Shown here one piece after another: positions 7,644-16,723 of a stretch of DNA of 64,000 nt. The stretch comes from Tenuifilum thalassicum (lineage in GTDB: Bacteria; Bacteroidota; Bacteroidia; Bacteroidales; Tenuifilaceae). A program made the position numbers and the translations under genes. How positions within the stretch are numbered: the stretch's first letter is position 1; every line of letters starts with the position of its first letter. Where the stretch lies: contig NZ_CP041345.1 in NCBI RefSeq assembly GCF_013265555.1, positions 124,001-188,000 of the forward strand, in the 5' to 3' direction. The notes beneath the pieces are model-generated. The model did no database searches and was not told where the DNA came from. It saw only the letters and a program-made list of their open reading frames with translations.

Positions 7644-8639
7644 CTATAAGTTGGTATTAAGCTTTACTTTAGCCATTAGGCTAATTGTTTCCGATATCGG
7701 AATAAATTTGAAACCTAACGATTTTATCTTATTTGCCGAATAGTAAGTTTGTGTAAATGCCGATTTTAGGTTTGATTTTGATATTCTACCTAATGTGAAT
7801 ATAAAGATAAGTGGGTATAAAATATCAATTAAAACACCTGGTACCTTAATAAAAGGTTTTTTTACGCCAGTTTCAGTAGCAATAGTATTAAACAAATCGC
7901 GGAAACTTATATTCTCGGAGTTAAGCACATACTTTTCTCCATTCACATCGGTATCAAATGTAAGAAATGCCATTGCTTTAGCAACATCTCTCACATCAAC
8001 ATATCCAGTGATGCCAGTGGTGTAAAAGGGGATGCCCTTTGCAGCAATAGAAAAAAGTTGACCACTACCAGAATCCCATCTTCCAGGTCCTAGAATTACA
8101 GAGGGGTTAACTACAACCACTCTTAATCCGTGTTCAAAACCACGCCACACTTCGTTTTCCGCTAAAAACTTGCTTTTTGCATATGCGCTTTGGCCCTTGC
8201 TTTTTTGCCATAAGCAGCTTTCGTCAATTATTCCAGCAGGATTTGCTTCGCCAAGAGCTGCAATGGAGCTAACGTGGCAAAGTGTTTTTACACCATTTTC
8301 AAGACATGCATCAACTATGTTAGCAGTGCCAGTCACATTGGTGTAAAGAATTTTTTTTGAATCGGCAGCTTTAAACGACACAAAAGCAGCTGTATGGAAA
8401 ACCGTATCAACACCTTTTGTTGCTTCAAGAATCGATTGGTAGTCGGTTACCTCTGCATCAACCCACTCAATTTTCTTAAGAAGCTCCGAAGGATTATCAT
8501 GATAAAGAGAAAATACCCAACGTACAAAATCGGTATTGGAATTTTCCCGTTTGGTAGCTCGAATGTTAAATCCACGAATGCATAGTTCGTATAGCAGATG
8601 TGAACCTACCAGCCCTGTTGCACCTGTAACAAGTATCAT
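7644..8639 (-). CDS. NAD-dependent epimerase/dehydratase (extended SDR, dihydroflavonol reductase-like)
   Basis: 331 residues with the Rossmann motif TGATGLVGSHL at residues 5-15, HVSSIAALG strand and catalytic YAKSK (Tyr-x3-Lys) near residue 152. The length and the FHTAAFVSF and PSVILGPGRW blocks fit the extended short-chain dehydrogenases resembling dihydroflavonol 4-reductase or 3-beta-hydroxysteroid dehydrogenase. The natural substrate is unknown. The upstream gene on the same strand ends 13 bases before its ATG, so they are likely cotranscribed. Confidence 0.85.
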   Translation of the reverse strand: MILVTGATGLVGSHLLYELCIRGFNIRATKRENSNTDFVRWVFSLYHDNPSELLKKIEWVDAEVTDYQSILEATKGVDTVFHTAAFVSFKAADSKKILYTNVTGTANIVDACLENGVKTLCHVSSIAALGEANPAGIIDESCLWQKSKGQSAYAKSKFLAENEVWRGFEHGLRVVVVNPSVILGPGRWDSGSGQLFSIAAKGIPFYTTGITGYVDVRDVAKAMAFLTFDTDVNGEKYVLNSENISFRDLFNTIATETGVKKPFIKVPGVLIDILYPLIFIFTLGRISKSNLKSAFTQTYYSANKIKSLGFKFIPISETISLMAKVKLNTNL

Positions 8640-8652
8640 TATTGCGCGGCCT

Positions 8653-9120
8653 TTATTTCTGGAACGATAAGTCTTTCGACCAGATTAACTTTTTACCAAA
8701 ACCTAGGCGGTTATCGGTCATTTTGATATAGGTGAGGTCAACAACCCAAAGATGTGTTTCCATTAGCATGGCAATTGGGAAACGCTTTAAGTATGCTTTT
8801 TTTGCCCTTTCGTATAAATCGTCTTGAGGTTGACTAATTACGCCCTGAAATTGAATTCCTTGTATTTTCCCAACAATGCTAGTTTCCAAAACGATGCTGC
8901 CAGCAACATAAATATTGTGGCTTGCTTGCTGAATATGCTTGGTGTTAAAGTCGGAGGTGAATACCAGGCTGTTCTCCTCCTCCATATAGGCATAAAAACA
9001 GTTAGCGCACCATGGTTCTTCGTTAAACGATGTGGCTAGTGTAAGAACATGGTGTTCGTTGATAAACTCTATAATCTTTTTATCTATCTCTTGCGCCATT
9101 TTATTAGTTTGATTAAACAA
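8653..9120 (-). CDS. Pyridoxamine 5'-phosphate oxidase-related flavin-binding protein (YhbP-like)
   Basis: 155 residues, or 148 if translation begins at the internal ATG at 9099 (MAQEIDKK), which fits homologues better. The sequence HVLTLATSFNEEPWCANCFYAYMEEENSLVFTSDFNTKH is typical of the split-barrel FMN-binding family related to YhbP/UPF0306. A small cytoplasmic protein with probable FMN- or heme-related redox function; the substrate is unknown. It lies directly upstream of the epimerase gene in an apparent two-gene operon. Confidence 0.78.
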   Translation of the reverse strand: MFNQTNKMAQEIDKKIIEFINEHHVLTLATSFNEEPWCANCFYAYMEEENSLVFTSDFNTKHIQQASHNIYVAGSIVLETSIVGKIQGIQFQGVISQPQDDLYERAKKAYLKRFPIAMLMETHLWVVDLTYIKMTDNRLGFGKKLIWSKDLSFQK

Positions 9121-9289
9121 AGGTAAAAAAATTAGTTGAGAGTTGATAGCTTTTTATTTACAGATGCATTGTTCGTATTAGTTACAATAACTTCAAGCAA
9201 TAGAAGAACTATTTCTTTAATTATCCAAACACCTGAAACTCATTAAATGAATAATACTAGTATGAGATACTGAGAGTCAATATAAACAT

Positions 9290-10024
9290 CTATCTTTTCT
9301 TGTTTATCAGGTAATGTTTCCATTCAATGGAATTTCCATAAAATACATTATAATCAACCTTGCCTTCTACTCCATCTAATCTTCCTTCGTGATGGTACTG
9401 CCAGAATGTCCAAGGTTTTTCAATTTTTGGAGTATGGTCAAAAGAACAAATCCAGATATCATTTTCTAGGAACTCATCTTTTATATACCATTTGTAGGTA
9501 TCCTTATTGGTATAAATAAGCACTTTAGTCTTGGTCTTCTCCTCAACAAGACGAATAAATGCTCTTATATCCTTTATGATTTCTTTCTTTGGGCGTCGGA
9601 TAACATTTCCCCATTCCTCAACATCAATCACAGGAGGTAGCTCAAGGTTTAGTCCAGCAATGGCGCTAAGGTAGTTTTGTGCTTGTAGCTTACCAGAACG
9701 ATTAAAGTTAAAAAAATGGTAAGCACCAACAGGTATGCCAACATTTTGAGCTTGTGCTATGTTTTTTCGAAAAGTTTCATCGCGAAGGGTTGCTCCTTCG
9801 GTTGCTTTTATGAAAGCAAAATTGACCCTTTGCTCTTTTACCTTTTCCCAATCAATGGTACCTGTGTGCGCCGAAACATCAATTCCCCAAATAAGGTATC
9901 GATGGTAAGGGTCGGTTAAAAAGCGAACAACCAGGATAATAATGACCAAAAGACTAATTAATGCGGCAGCGAGATAGTACTTATTCTTACTAACTTTTCT
10001 TTTCTTTCTTCTTTTCTTACCCAT
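9290..10024 (-). CDS. GH25 family lysozyme (muramidase), membrane anchored
   Basis: 244 residues. The N-terminus is strongly basic (KKRRKKRKVSKNK) followed by a transmembrane segment at about residues 16-36, so the enzyme is probably tethered in the periplasm. The GH25 domain shows GIDVSAHTGTIDW with Asp49, FAFIKATEGAT, and the catalytic DVE motif (Asp134, Glu136), then FWQYHHEGRLDG near the end. GH25 enzymes cut the MurNAc-GlcNAc bond of peptidoglycan. It is a single gene, divergent from the TPR histidine kinase. Confidence 0.9.
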   Translation of the reverse strand: MGKKRRKKRKVSKNKYYLAAALISLLVIIILVVRFLTDPYHRYLIWGIDVSAHTGTIDWEKVKEQRVNFAFIKATEGATLRDETFRKNIAQAQNVGIPVGAYHFFNFNRSGKLQAQNYLSAIAGLNLELPPVIDVEEWGNVIRRPKKEIIKDIRAFIRLVEEKTKTKVLIYTNKDTYKWYIKDEFLENDIWICSFDHTPKIEKPWTFWQYHHEGRLDGVEGKVDYNVFYGNSIEWKHYLINKKR

Positions 10025-10137
10025 GGTGCAAATATATGGGGTATTTGGATAAATCTATATAAAACGCTACCCTTCTTTAGATTTAAACGCTCATTTAATA
10101 TCGATTAAAAAAGTGTATATTTAAAGAAATTTTAGAA

Positions 10138-12063
10138 ATGTATAGGTATAGGTGTTTTTATTGCGGGATTTTGGCTTTGTTGATGCTTTTTAGCATCGGT
10201 TTTAAAACTTATGCCCAGCTAGATGACACAATATACTTGAATCCTTCATCAATTAAGGCCTTAGCAAAAGTTCTTGATAGGCCCGACGATTCGCTTAAGG
10301 TTGTGGTGTTAAAGTTGCTTTGTTGGGAAAATCGCAATAGCGATCCAGCAAAAGCTATCGAGTATGGTCAGATGGCAGTTGCCCTTGCGCAAAAATTAGA
10401 ACTTAACCAGGAACTTTCCGACTCCTATAACCGATTGGGAGTAGCGTATCGGAACGTGGGAGAATATGCTAAAGCGTTAGATTGCTATTTTAAAGGACTA
10501 GAAATATCGCGTAAGTACAATTTAAAAAAGCACCTAGCCTTTCAGTATAACAATCTAGCCGATTTATACAACCGGTTAAGCCTATACGATAGAGCTGTTG
10601 AGTTTGGGAAACGTGCCCTTGATATTGCCAAACAGATAAACGATGAGTACACTCTTTCTTATATCTACAACATCCTGGGTACAATTTATCAAAATAAAGA
10701 TGACCTTGATTCTGCGCTTTATTACTTTGGGAAGTCGCTTGAACTTAGAGAAAAAATTGGGTTTAGCCCTGGTATTGCTACCGCCTACTTGAATATAGGC
10801 AATGTGCATCTAGCTAAAGGTAAAAAGGATTCAAGTGAGTTTTACATTATTAGAGCACAAAAGATATACTCGCAAAATAACGATTTACAAGGGTTGGCAT
10901 TGACCTACCTTGCTCATGGTATTTTATGTAACCAGCTAGGACAGTACGATAGTGCCATTTTCTATTTCAATAAGGGGTTGGCTACTAATCGGAATTTTGA
11001 GAATCAAACAGTTTCGCGCGATTGCCACAAAGGATTATCGTATTCCTATAAGCAAAAGGGAGATTTTAAGAAAGCCGAATATCATAGCAATTTAGCATAT
11101 AACATAAACGATAGTATAACGTTAAGTAGCTATGTGGAGCGACTTACTCAGCTAACTGAAGCATTAAGGTTTGAAGAGCAAGTTAAACACCAAAAGGAAC
11201 GCGAAAAGATTTTAGCAGAGAAGATAGGCTTTCAGAGAAATATTATAAAGCTATACATTGCGATTATAGTTTTACTTACTGCACTCATTGGCTTAGCGGT
11301 ATATTTTTACCTAAAGAGGGCTAAGGATGTTCGTCTTTTAAGAAAACAGAAAGATGAAATTAACCAGCTAAATAACGATAAGGATAGGTATTTTTCAATT
11401 TTAGCGCACGATCTTAAAAATCAGCTAACATCTATTGTTACCATAGCTCAAATAATTAAGGAGAAAAGTTTATCGTTGGGCAACGATGAGATGATTCAGC
11501 TATCGAAACGATTATATGTTCTTGGTTTCTCTACTAATGATTTACTAGAGAATGTTTTGAATTGGATTAAGTCGCAGGAGAAACGCTTAAAAGTTTCCAT
11601 TAAAAGCTATAACCTCAAAAATTTAGTTGATAGGGTGATAATGTCACAGAAACCAGCAGCCGAGCTGAAATCGATAGGGCTTGTAAATAAGGTTGATCCC
11701 ACCATGAATGTTAATACTGATGCTGATATGCTTAGTACCATTCTTAGAAACTTTATTTCGAACGCTATTAAATTTTCAGTTGCAGGTGGTGAGGTTGAGA
11801 TTGAAGCAGCACAAATAGCAAGCAGGATAGAGGTTTCGGTTAGAGATTATGGGGTAGGGATGACTCAACAAAAAGTTAACTCCTTATTTAGTAAAGGACA
11901 ACAAAAATCACAGCGTGGAACAAGCAATGAGCAAGGGAGTGGAATAGGCTTAGCAATATGCAACCAGCTAGCAACAGATTTGGGTGGAGAAATAAAGGTA
12001 GCAAGTAAGCCTAACGAAGGGAGTACTTTTACAATCGTCCTGCCTTTAGCTGATGTTAGTTAA
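10138..12063 (+). CDS. Membrane histidine kinase with periplasmic TPR sensor region
   Basis: 641 residues: signal peptide (1-27), tetratricopeptide repeats over about 60-330 (periods of ~40 residues such as AKALDCYFKGLEISRKYNL), a charged helix, a transmembrane helix at about 371-393, then a cytoplasmic kinase. The H-box is HDLKNQLTSI with His424, the N-box ILRNFISNAIKFS (about 538-550), G-boxes RDYGVGM and GSGIGLA. No receiver domain is fused and no response regulator gene lies adjacent, so it is an orphan kinase. The stop overlaps the convergent trkA stop by 8 bases. Confidence 0.9.
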   Translation: MYRYRCFYCGILALLMLFSIGFKTYAQLDDTIYLNPSSIKALAKVLDRPDDSLKVVVLKLLCWENRNSDPAKAIEYGQMAVALAQKLELNQELSDSYNRLGVAYRNVGEYAKALDCYFKGLEISRKYNLKKHLAFQYNNLADLYNRLSLYDRAVEFGKRALDIAKQINDEYTLSYIYNILGTIYQNKDDLDSALYYFGKSLELREKIGFSPGIATAYLNIGNVHLAKGKKDSSEFYIIRAQKIYSQNNDLQGLALTYLAHGILCNQLGQYDSAIFYFNKGLATNRNFENQTVSRDCHKGLSYSYKQKGDFKKAEYHSNLAYNINDSITLSSYVERLTQLTEALRFEEQVKHQKEREKILAEKIGFQRNIIKLYIAIIVLLTALIGLAVYFYLKRAKDVRLLRKQKDEINQLNNDKDRYFSILAHDLKNQLTSIVTIAQIIKEKSLSLGNDEMIQLSKRLYVLGFSTNDLLENVLNWIKSQEKRLKVSIKSYNLKNLVDRVIMSQKPAAELKSIGLVNKVDPTMNVNTDADMLSTILRNFISNAIKFSVAGGEVEIEAAQIASRIEVSVRDYGVGMTQQKVNSLFSKGQQKSQRGTSNEQGSGIGLAICNQLATDLGGEIKVASKPNEGSTFTIVLPLADVS

Positions 12064-13396
12064 AGTACTTTCCAACCTTATTGATAGCCGTAGGTAGTGC
12101 AAATACAACAACTCTATCGTATGGCTTGATCTCGGTATCGCCTTTTGCAATAAAAGCACTATTTCCCCTAACAACTCCTCCAACAATAGCATCTTTAGGA
12201 AATCCAATATCTTTAAGTCTTCCTTTTGTTATAGATGCTCCGGGTTTAACAATAAACTCAAGTACTTCGGCGTCCGATCCGGTAAGACATTTAATGGCGG
12301 AAACGTCGGTGCTCATGGTATAACGGAAAATTCGGCTAGCAGTAATAAGCTTTTTGTTAATTACTGTATCAACACCAATGCTTTCGGCTAGACGAATATA
12401 GTTGATATTCTCAATTTCGGCTATTGTTTTCTTTACGCCCATCCGCTTGGCGATAATACAGGAAAGAATATTTGTTTCAGAGTTACCAGTAACAGCAACA
12501 AATGCATCCATATACTGAAGCCCCTCCTCAATTAATAGATCTGTATCGCGGCCATCGCCATTGATAACCAGAGCATTTTTAAATAGGGCTGCCAACTTCT
12601 CACTTTTTTCGGGGTTAGTCTCAATGAGCTTGACATTCATTGACTTTTCCAACTCCAATGCAAGGTGAATAGCAATTCGGCTTCCACCAAGAATCATCAC
12701 ATTATTTACATCGATATTCTTTTTACCGGTGTACTCAAGCATCTCCTTTATGCCTGATTGGTTTGCAATTACGTAAACCATGTCATTTACCTTGAACTGG
12801 TCGTTTCCACGAGGAATAATAGTTATTCCTTCACGCGTAATTGCAACAGCCCTATAGTCGAGGTTTTGTGTATTCTTGGTAGCCTGTAGTAGCGTATAAT
12901 CTACTATAGGTGAATCTTCTTCAAGCTTAAACACTAGAAGCGATAGCTTACCGCCTGAAAAATCGACAAATTCAGTAGAGCTGGTTTGACCAAGCAACGA
13001 TATTATCTCTCTAGCTGCCAGCTTTTCGGGGTATATTAGCGAGTCTATTCCTAGGTTAAGAAAAATCTCTTTGTTATTGGGTTGTAGGTATTCCCATTTG
13101 TCGATACGTGCTATAACCTTTTTGGCACCAAGTTTTTTGGCTAAGGTGGCCGATACAATATTTGTTTCCTCTGAATGAGCTACAGCTATGAATAGATCGG
13201 CTTTTTTTATGTTGGCTTCCTTTAATGTTTGAATAGAGGTGGCTGAACCTTTAATGGTTAAAACATCGGCATTTGCAGTTACGTGGTTGAGCATCTCCTC
13301 ATCAGGGTCAATCACTGTAACATCATGATATTCCTTGGCAAGCATTTTTGCCAGGTGTGTTCCAACTTCTCCTGCCCCTACAACAATGATATTCAT
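12056..13396 (-). CDS. trkA: Trk system potassium uptake regulatory protein TrkA
   Basis: 446 residues, normal for two tandem RCK modules. The first nucleotide-binding domain starts IIVVGAGEVGTHLAKMLA with the ribose-binding Asp at the end of the second strand (VIDPDEE); the second begins MILGGSRIAIHLALELE with a similar pattern. TrkA binds NAD(H)/ATP on the cytoplasmic face of the TrkH/TrkG K+ channel and gates it. No trkH is in the window, so the membrane partner must lie elsewhere. Convergent, with an 8-base overlap, with the TPR histidine kinase. Confidence 0.92.
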   Translation of the reverse strand: MNIIVVGAGEVGTHLAKMLAKEYHDVTVIDPDEEMLNHVTANADVLTIKGSATSIQTLKEANIKKADLFIAVAHSEETNIVSATLAKKLGAKKVIARIDKWEYLQPNNKEIFLNLGIDSLIYPEKLAAREIISLLGQTSSTEFVDFSGGKLSLLVFKLEEDSPIVDYTLLQATKNTQNLDYRAVAITREGITIIPRGNDQFKVNDMVYVIANQSGIKEMLEYTGKKNIDVNNVMILGGSRIAIHLALELEKSMNVKLIETNPEKSEKLAALFKNALVINGDGRDTDLLIEEGLQYMDAFVAVTGNSETNILSCIIAKRMGVKKTIAEIENINYIRLAESIGVDTVINKKLITASRIFRYTMSTDVSAIKCLTGSDAEVLEFIVKPGASITKGRLKDIGFPKDAIVGGVVRGNSAFIAKGDTEIKPYDRVVVFALPTAINKVGKYFN

Positions 13397-13480
13397 AATT
13401 TAAGCGGTAAAAGTAAATTGCAAAATAACATCATTTTTTATCAAGTGTATCAAATAATAATATTTATTAGCTCATTTATT

Positions 13481-13498
13481 AAAACCAATCGCGGTTTT
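13481..13498 (-). terminator. Possible weak terminator after comEC
   Basis: A 6-base stem (AAAACC/GGTTTT) directly follows the comEC stop on the minus strand, followed by TAATAAAT rather than a clean T-run. It is a weak candidate. Confidence 0.35.
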
Positions 13499-13500
13499 AT

Positions 13501-15600
13501 CTAGAAGTTAGTGCTATAATATCCTTGGTGTTTTATGTCATAGTGTGATATTCCTTTCTCATATAGAATGGAAGTTATACCTTTCTTATGCCAAGGTTTA
13601 ATGCTTCCGTCAAAAATTACCATTTGGGGTTTCAGAAGATTCAAAATCGATGGGTTTGTGTATTTATTCGCTATAAGAATATCAACATCAAGAATCTTAT
13701 CTGTCACTAGGTGGCTAGCACTATCGTTATATGGAACAGATATTAAGAAATCCCTGTAAACAATTGTAGCCAGTCCAAAACGATTATTTGTGCTAACAAA
13801 TTCTGGCAAATCGTCCTTTGCAAAACAATCAATTTTAGATACTTTCATCTTTGAAATACATTTATTTCGTTGATATCCTTCAGTCGCAAATTCAAATGCT
13901 TTGTTTGCTATTTCTGGGGTATAAAACATAACTGGGGTTCCTCCCTCGTTTATGCAAAAAATTGACCCTTGGGTTGATGATAAAATTACTATCTCAGAAC
14001 TTCGGGATATGCTAATATTGTTAATTACCGACAACATTAAAACTCCCCATAAAAACACTACAGAAGCGATAAGGTATCTTCTATTCTTAAGAACCAAGAG
14101 TAATGCAAATAAAGCAATTGCTATAGTTAGCATAATGGCCTGCCAATGATTAAAGTATATCGATTTAATGCATGAATAAGGAATGCCTTCAAGGGTTTGG
14201 AGCGATTGATTTAAGAACCATGTCAGTAAATTTAGAAGCTTTCCGAAGAATATACCCGCTGGTTCAATAAATGAGAATAATAGAGTACCCAAAGCGATAT
14301 AAAGGGTAATTGTGGCTAAAGGAATGGCAACAATATTTGTAACTAAAAAAAGTATAGGGAATTGGCCAAAATAATATAGGGTAAGGGGTAGTGTTAGAAT
14401 TTGAGCAGCAAGCGAAAGGCTAACCAATGTCCAAACGTACTTGAAAATCTTATGCTTAAAATCAACGAGACTATAAATAGGAGGGTAAAAGAAAAATATA
14501 GATAAAACTGCTGCATGTGATAGCTGGAAACCTATGTGAAATAGCGATAACGGGTTGATAACAAGAATCAAAAAGGCCGATGCTGCCAACGTATTGTAGC
14601 TGTTGGTTTTAAGTTTCAGAGCCTTTCCTATTGCAAACAAAGAGAACATAATAGTTGCACGTTGGACAGATGGAGATAGCCCTGTAATGAAAGCATATCC
14701 CCATAAGGCCAATAGCGCAATGAGTAGTCGAGTGAATTTCCATAGTTTTTGATTTGGAAGGAGCGATAGGATGATTAAAACCAAACCATAGATCAATCCA
14801 ACATGCAGCCCCGAGACAGCCAGAATGTGCATGGCGCCTACGGTTGAATAAACCTGACGTGTTTCATCGTTAAGCAGCGATTTATTTCCTAGAAGCAACG
14901 CTGAAACAACTGCTAGTTCTTGGTTTGCAACGCCAACGGTTCTGAATGTTTCTATAGCTTTATTTCTTATATCATAGGCCAATCTAAATACTGGGTTAGC
15001 ATTGTTCCCAATTTTTTCCCAGTAATTGGTATTGGCATATATGCAGTATGCAATACCCTGTTGTAGCATGTAGGCCTTATAGTTAAATTGATATGGATTT
15101 AATGGTTTTGAGAATGTAGTCAGTTTACCAGCTATAGCAATAATATCACCATATCTTAAGTGATAGGAGCTGCTGTCTGACGTTGAAAAATAAATGAGGA
15201 CTTTGATTGTGCGATTGAGAATTGTATCATTTTGATAATAAATCTCGGCTTTTGCCCTTACACTTTTTTCGCCAAATGAAGGTTCATCAACAATTCTGGC
15301 TAAATAATTATTCTGTGAGGCTGAACTAATATTGCTTTTAGGAATACTATTTAGAGTGGCAAAACAGCCTAAGGAGAAAATAAGGAAGTAGATTAATAAT
15401 CCAGAAACCCAACGAAATTTCCAAGATTTTAGAAACCATATGGATATCGCTAAAACAAGGATTAGCATGATGCTTACCCCGCCAAGTAGCCAAAAATTGG
15501 TAAAAATATGGAGTTTGTATTGGAATAAAATACCTATTATAAATGGTAACGCTATCCTTATAAAAGGAACTTCGTGGATTGAGCTAGGAAGTTTAACCAT
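13501..15600 (-). CDS. comEC: ComEC/Rec2 family DNA uptake channel protein
   Basis: 699 residues. An N-terminal DUF4131-like region with several membrane helices and an OB-like segment (residues about 1-200) is followed by the competence domain with the family signature VGAMHILAVSGLHVGLIYG around residue 255-270 and about seven further helices. ComEC carries single-stranded DNA across the inner membrane during natural transformation. The C-terminal ~180 residues are in the place of the metallo-beta-lactamase domain of Bacillus ComEC, but no HxHxDH motif is visible, so this nuclease-like domain appears degenerate or missing. Confidence 0.88.
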   Translation of the reverse strand: MVKLPSSIHEVPFIRIALPFIIGILFQYKLHIFTNFWLLGGVSIMLILVLAISIWFLKSWKFRWVSGLLIYFLIFSLGCFATLNSIPKSNISSASQNNYLARIVDEPSFGEKSVRAKAEIYYQNDTILNRTIKVLIYFSTSDSSSYHLRYGDIIAIAGKLTTFSKPLNPYQFNYKAYMLQQGIAYCIYANTNYWEKIGNNANPVFRLAYDIRNKAIETFRTVGVANQELAVVSALLLGNKSLLNDETRQVYSTVGAMHILAVSGLHVGLIYGLVLIILSLLPNQKLWKFTRLLIALLALWGYAFITGLSPSVQRATIMFSLFAIGKALKLKTNSYNTLAASAFLILVINPLSLFHIGFQLSHAAVLSIFFFYPPIYSLVDFKHKIFKYVWTLVSLSLAAQILTLPLTLYYFGQFPILFLVTNIVAIPLATITLYIALGTLLFSFIEPAGIFFGKLLNLLTWFLNQSLQTLEGIPYSCIKSIYFNHWQAIMLTIAIALFALLLVLKNRRYLIASVVFLWGVLMLSVINNISISRSSEIVILSSTQGSIFCINEGGTPVMFYTPEIANKAFEFATEGYQRNKCISKMKVSKIDCFAKDDLPEFVSTNNRFGLATIVYRDFLISVPYNDSASHLVTDKILDVDILIANKYTNPSILNLLKPQMVIFDGSIKPWHKKGITSILYEKGISHYDIKHQGYYSTNF

Positions 15601-15644
15601 AAAACAGTAACCTAAACTGATTTAAGTTACAGCAATATTGAACC

Positions 15645-16058
15645 TTATAGTTCTAAAGAATTAAACCACTTATATGCTTCATCTTTACTGTTGAAGAATT
15701 TTAGTGGCAGCTTGTATACGTTTGCTACTTGCATGATTAGGTTAAGGTAGTAACGTTTAAAAGCATTTCCGTCAAAAACAACGGCTGCTGCTTTAAGTCC
15801 CTGTTCAATTGCCTTAGGAAGGGCAACCTGTTCAAACCATTTCCTACTTTTAGGGCTTATAACACCCTGTTTCCTAATGTCGGATAAATAAAATTTTACT
15901 TCAAACATGGAATCTCTTTGAAAAGCAAGAAGAGACTCAAAGAGCGTTTTGTATTCCTCAAAAGTTTGGCTTCCATTCCAGGTCACCTCAACGGTCTTAG
16001 TACTTGGGTAATAATAAGCATTGCCATAGGAACTTTTAAAAACTTCTATTGTATCCAT
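15645..16058 (-). CDS. Small STAS-like/SpoIIAA-like protein, function unknown
   Basis: 137 residues, no signal peptide or membrane helix. The pattern YYYPSTKTVEVTWNGSQTFEEYKTLFESLL, then KFYLSDIRKQGVISPKSRKWFEQVALPKAIEQGLKAAAVV, is an alternating beta-alpha arrangement like the SpoIIAA/STAS-like proteins common in Bacteroidota. I recognise no catalytic motif. It sits alone between comEC and the GroES-like gene; a part in signalling is only a guess from the fold. Confidence 0.6.
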   Translation of the reverse strand: MDTIEVFKSSYGNAYYYPSTKTVEVTWNGSQTFEEYKTLFESLLAFQRDSMFEVKFYLSDIRKQGVISPKSRKWFEQVALPKAIEQGLKAAAVVFDGNAFKRYYLNLIMQVANVYKLPLKFFNSKDEAYKWFNSLEL

Positions 16059-16167
16059 AATCGAGGATGTTATTTATGCAATTTAATAGATAAAAAGGTT
16101 AATATCAACCTAATATTTATAAACTGCATGAATCGAAGTACATAAAACCGAATTTCATTGTTTAAAG

Positions 16168-16175
16168 TATTTTTG
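16168..16175 (+). promoter_or_regulatory. Putative -7 box (TATTTTTG) for the GroES-like gene
   Basis: TATTTTTG matches TAnnTTTG. It would place the transcript start near 16182, which leaves a usable leader for ATG 16219 but almost none for the upstream TTG at 16189, so it helps decide the start. Confidence 0.45.
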
Positions 16176-16218
16176 GGAGATTGGAAGATTGAGTAAATTT
16201 GTAACAAAAAGAAGAGAT

Positions 16219-16602
16219 ATGTCACTAACTTTTGACCCTAAAGATTTTGATAGTATAATAGTTGTAGGCGATAGGTTATTGATAAAGCCTAAAAATCCTG
16301 ATGAAAGAACCAAAACAGGATTACTCTTACCCCCAGGTGTTCAAGAAAAGCAAAAAGCGCATAGTGGATATGTTGTAAAGGTAGGACCTGGATATCCACT
16401 ACCTATGTTAAACGAAACCGATGAACCTTGGAAGAAAAGCCAGAATCAACCCAAATATTTTCCTTTACAAGCCCAGGTTGGCGATTTGGCTGTGTACTTG
16501 CGCGACAGTGCCATTGAGGTTGAGTTTAACAATGAAAAGTATGTAATAGTTCCATATTCCTCTATTTTGTTGCTTTTCCGCGATGAGGGGCTGCTAGAAT
16601 AA
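16219..16602 (+). CDS. GroES-like (Cpn10 fold) co-chaperonin family protein
   Basis: 127 residues from ATG 16219 (MSLTFDPKDFDSIIVVGDR), preceded by AAGAAGAGA; a TTG ten codons upstream was rejected. The sequence VGDRLLIKPKNPDERTKTGLLLPPGVQEK resembles the Cpn10 N-terminal strand and mobile loop, and KYVIVPYSSILLLF the C-terminal strand, but a ~25-residue insertion rich in Pro/Lys (ETDEPWKKSQNQPKYFPL) is absent from true GroES. There is no groL partner here. This looks like the second, GroES-related protein that Bacteroidota carry besides groES; the role is unknown. Confidence 0.75.
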   Translation: MSLTFDPKDFDSIIVVGDRLLIKPKNPDERTKTGLLLPPGVQEKQKAHSGYVVKVGPGYPLPMLNETDEPWKKSQNQPKYFPLQAQVGDLAVYLRDSAIEVEFNNEKYVIVPYSSILLLFRDEGLLE

Positions 16603-16723
16603 ACAGATGAAAAGCAAAAATTACGCGATAAAAATTTTGCTATCATCTAATTTCATTTATATTTGCGAATAGATGCTCTACATGAGCATTTGGTTGAATA
16701 AGAAAATTGAAATCTACCTTAAT

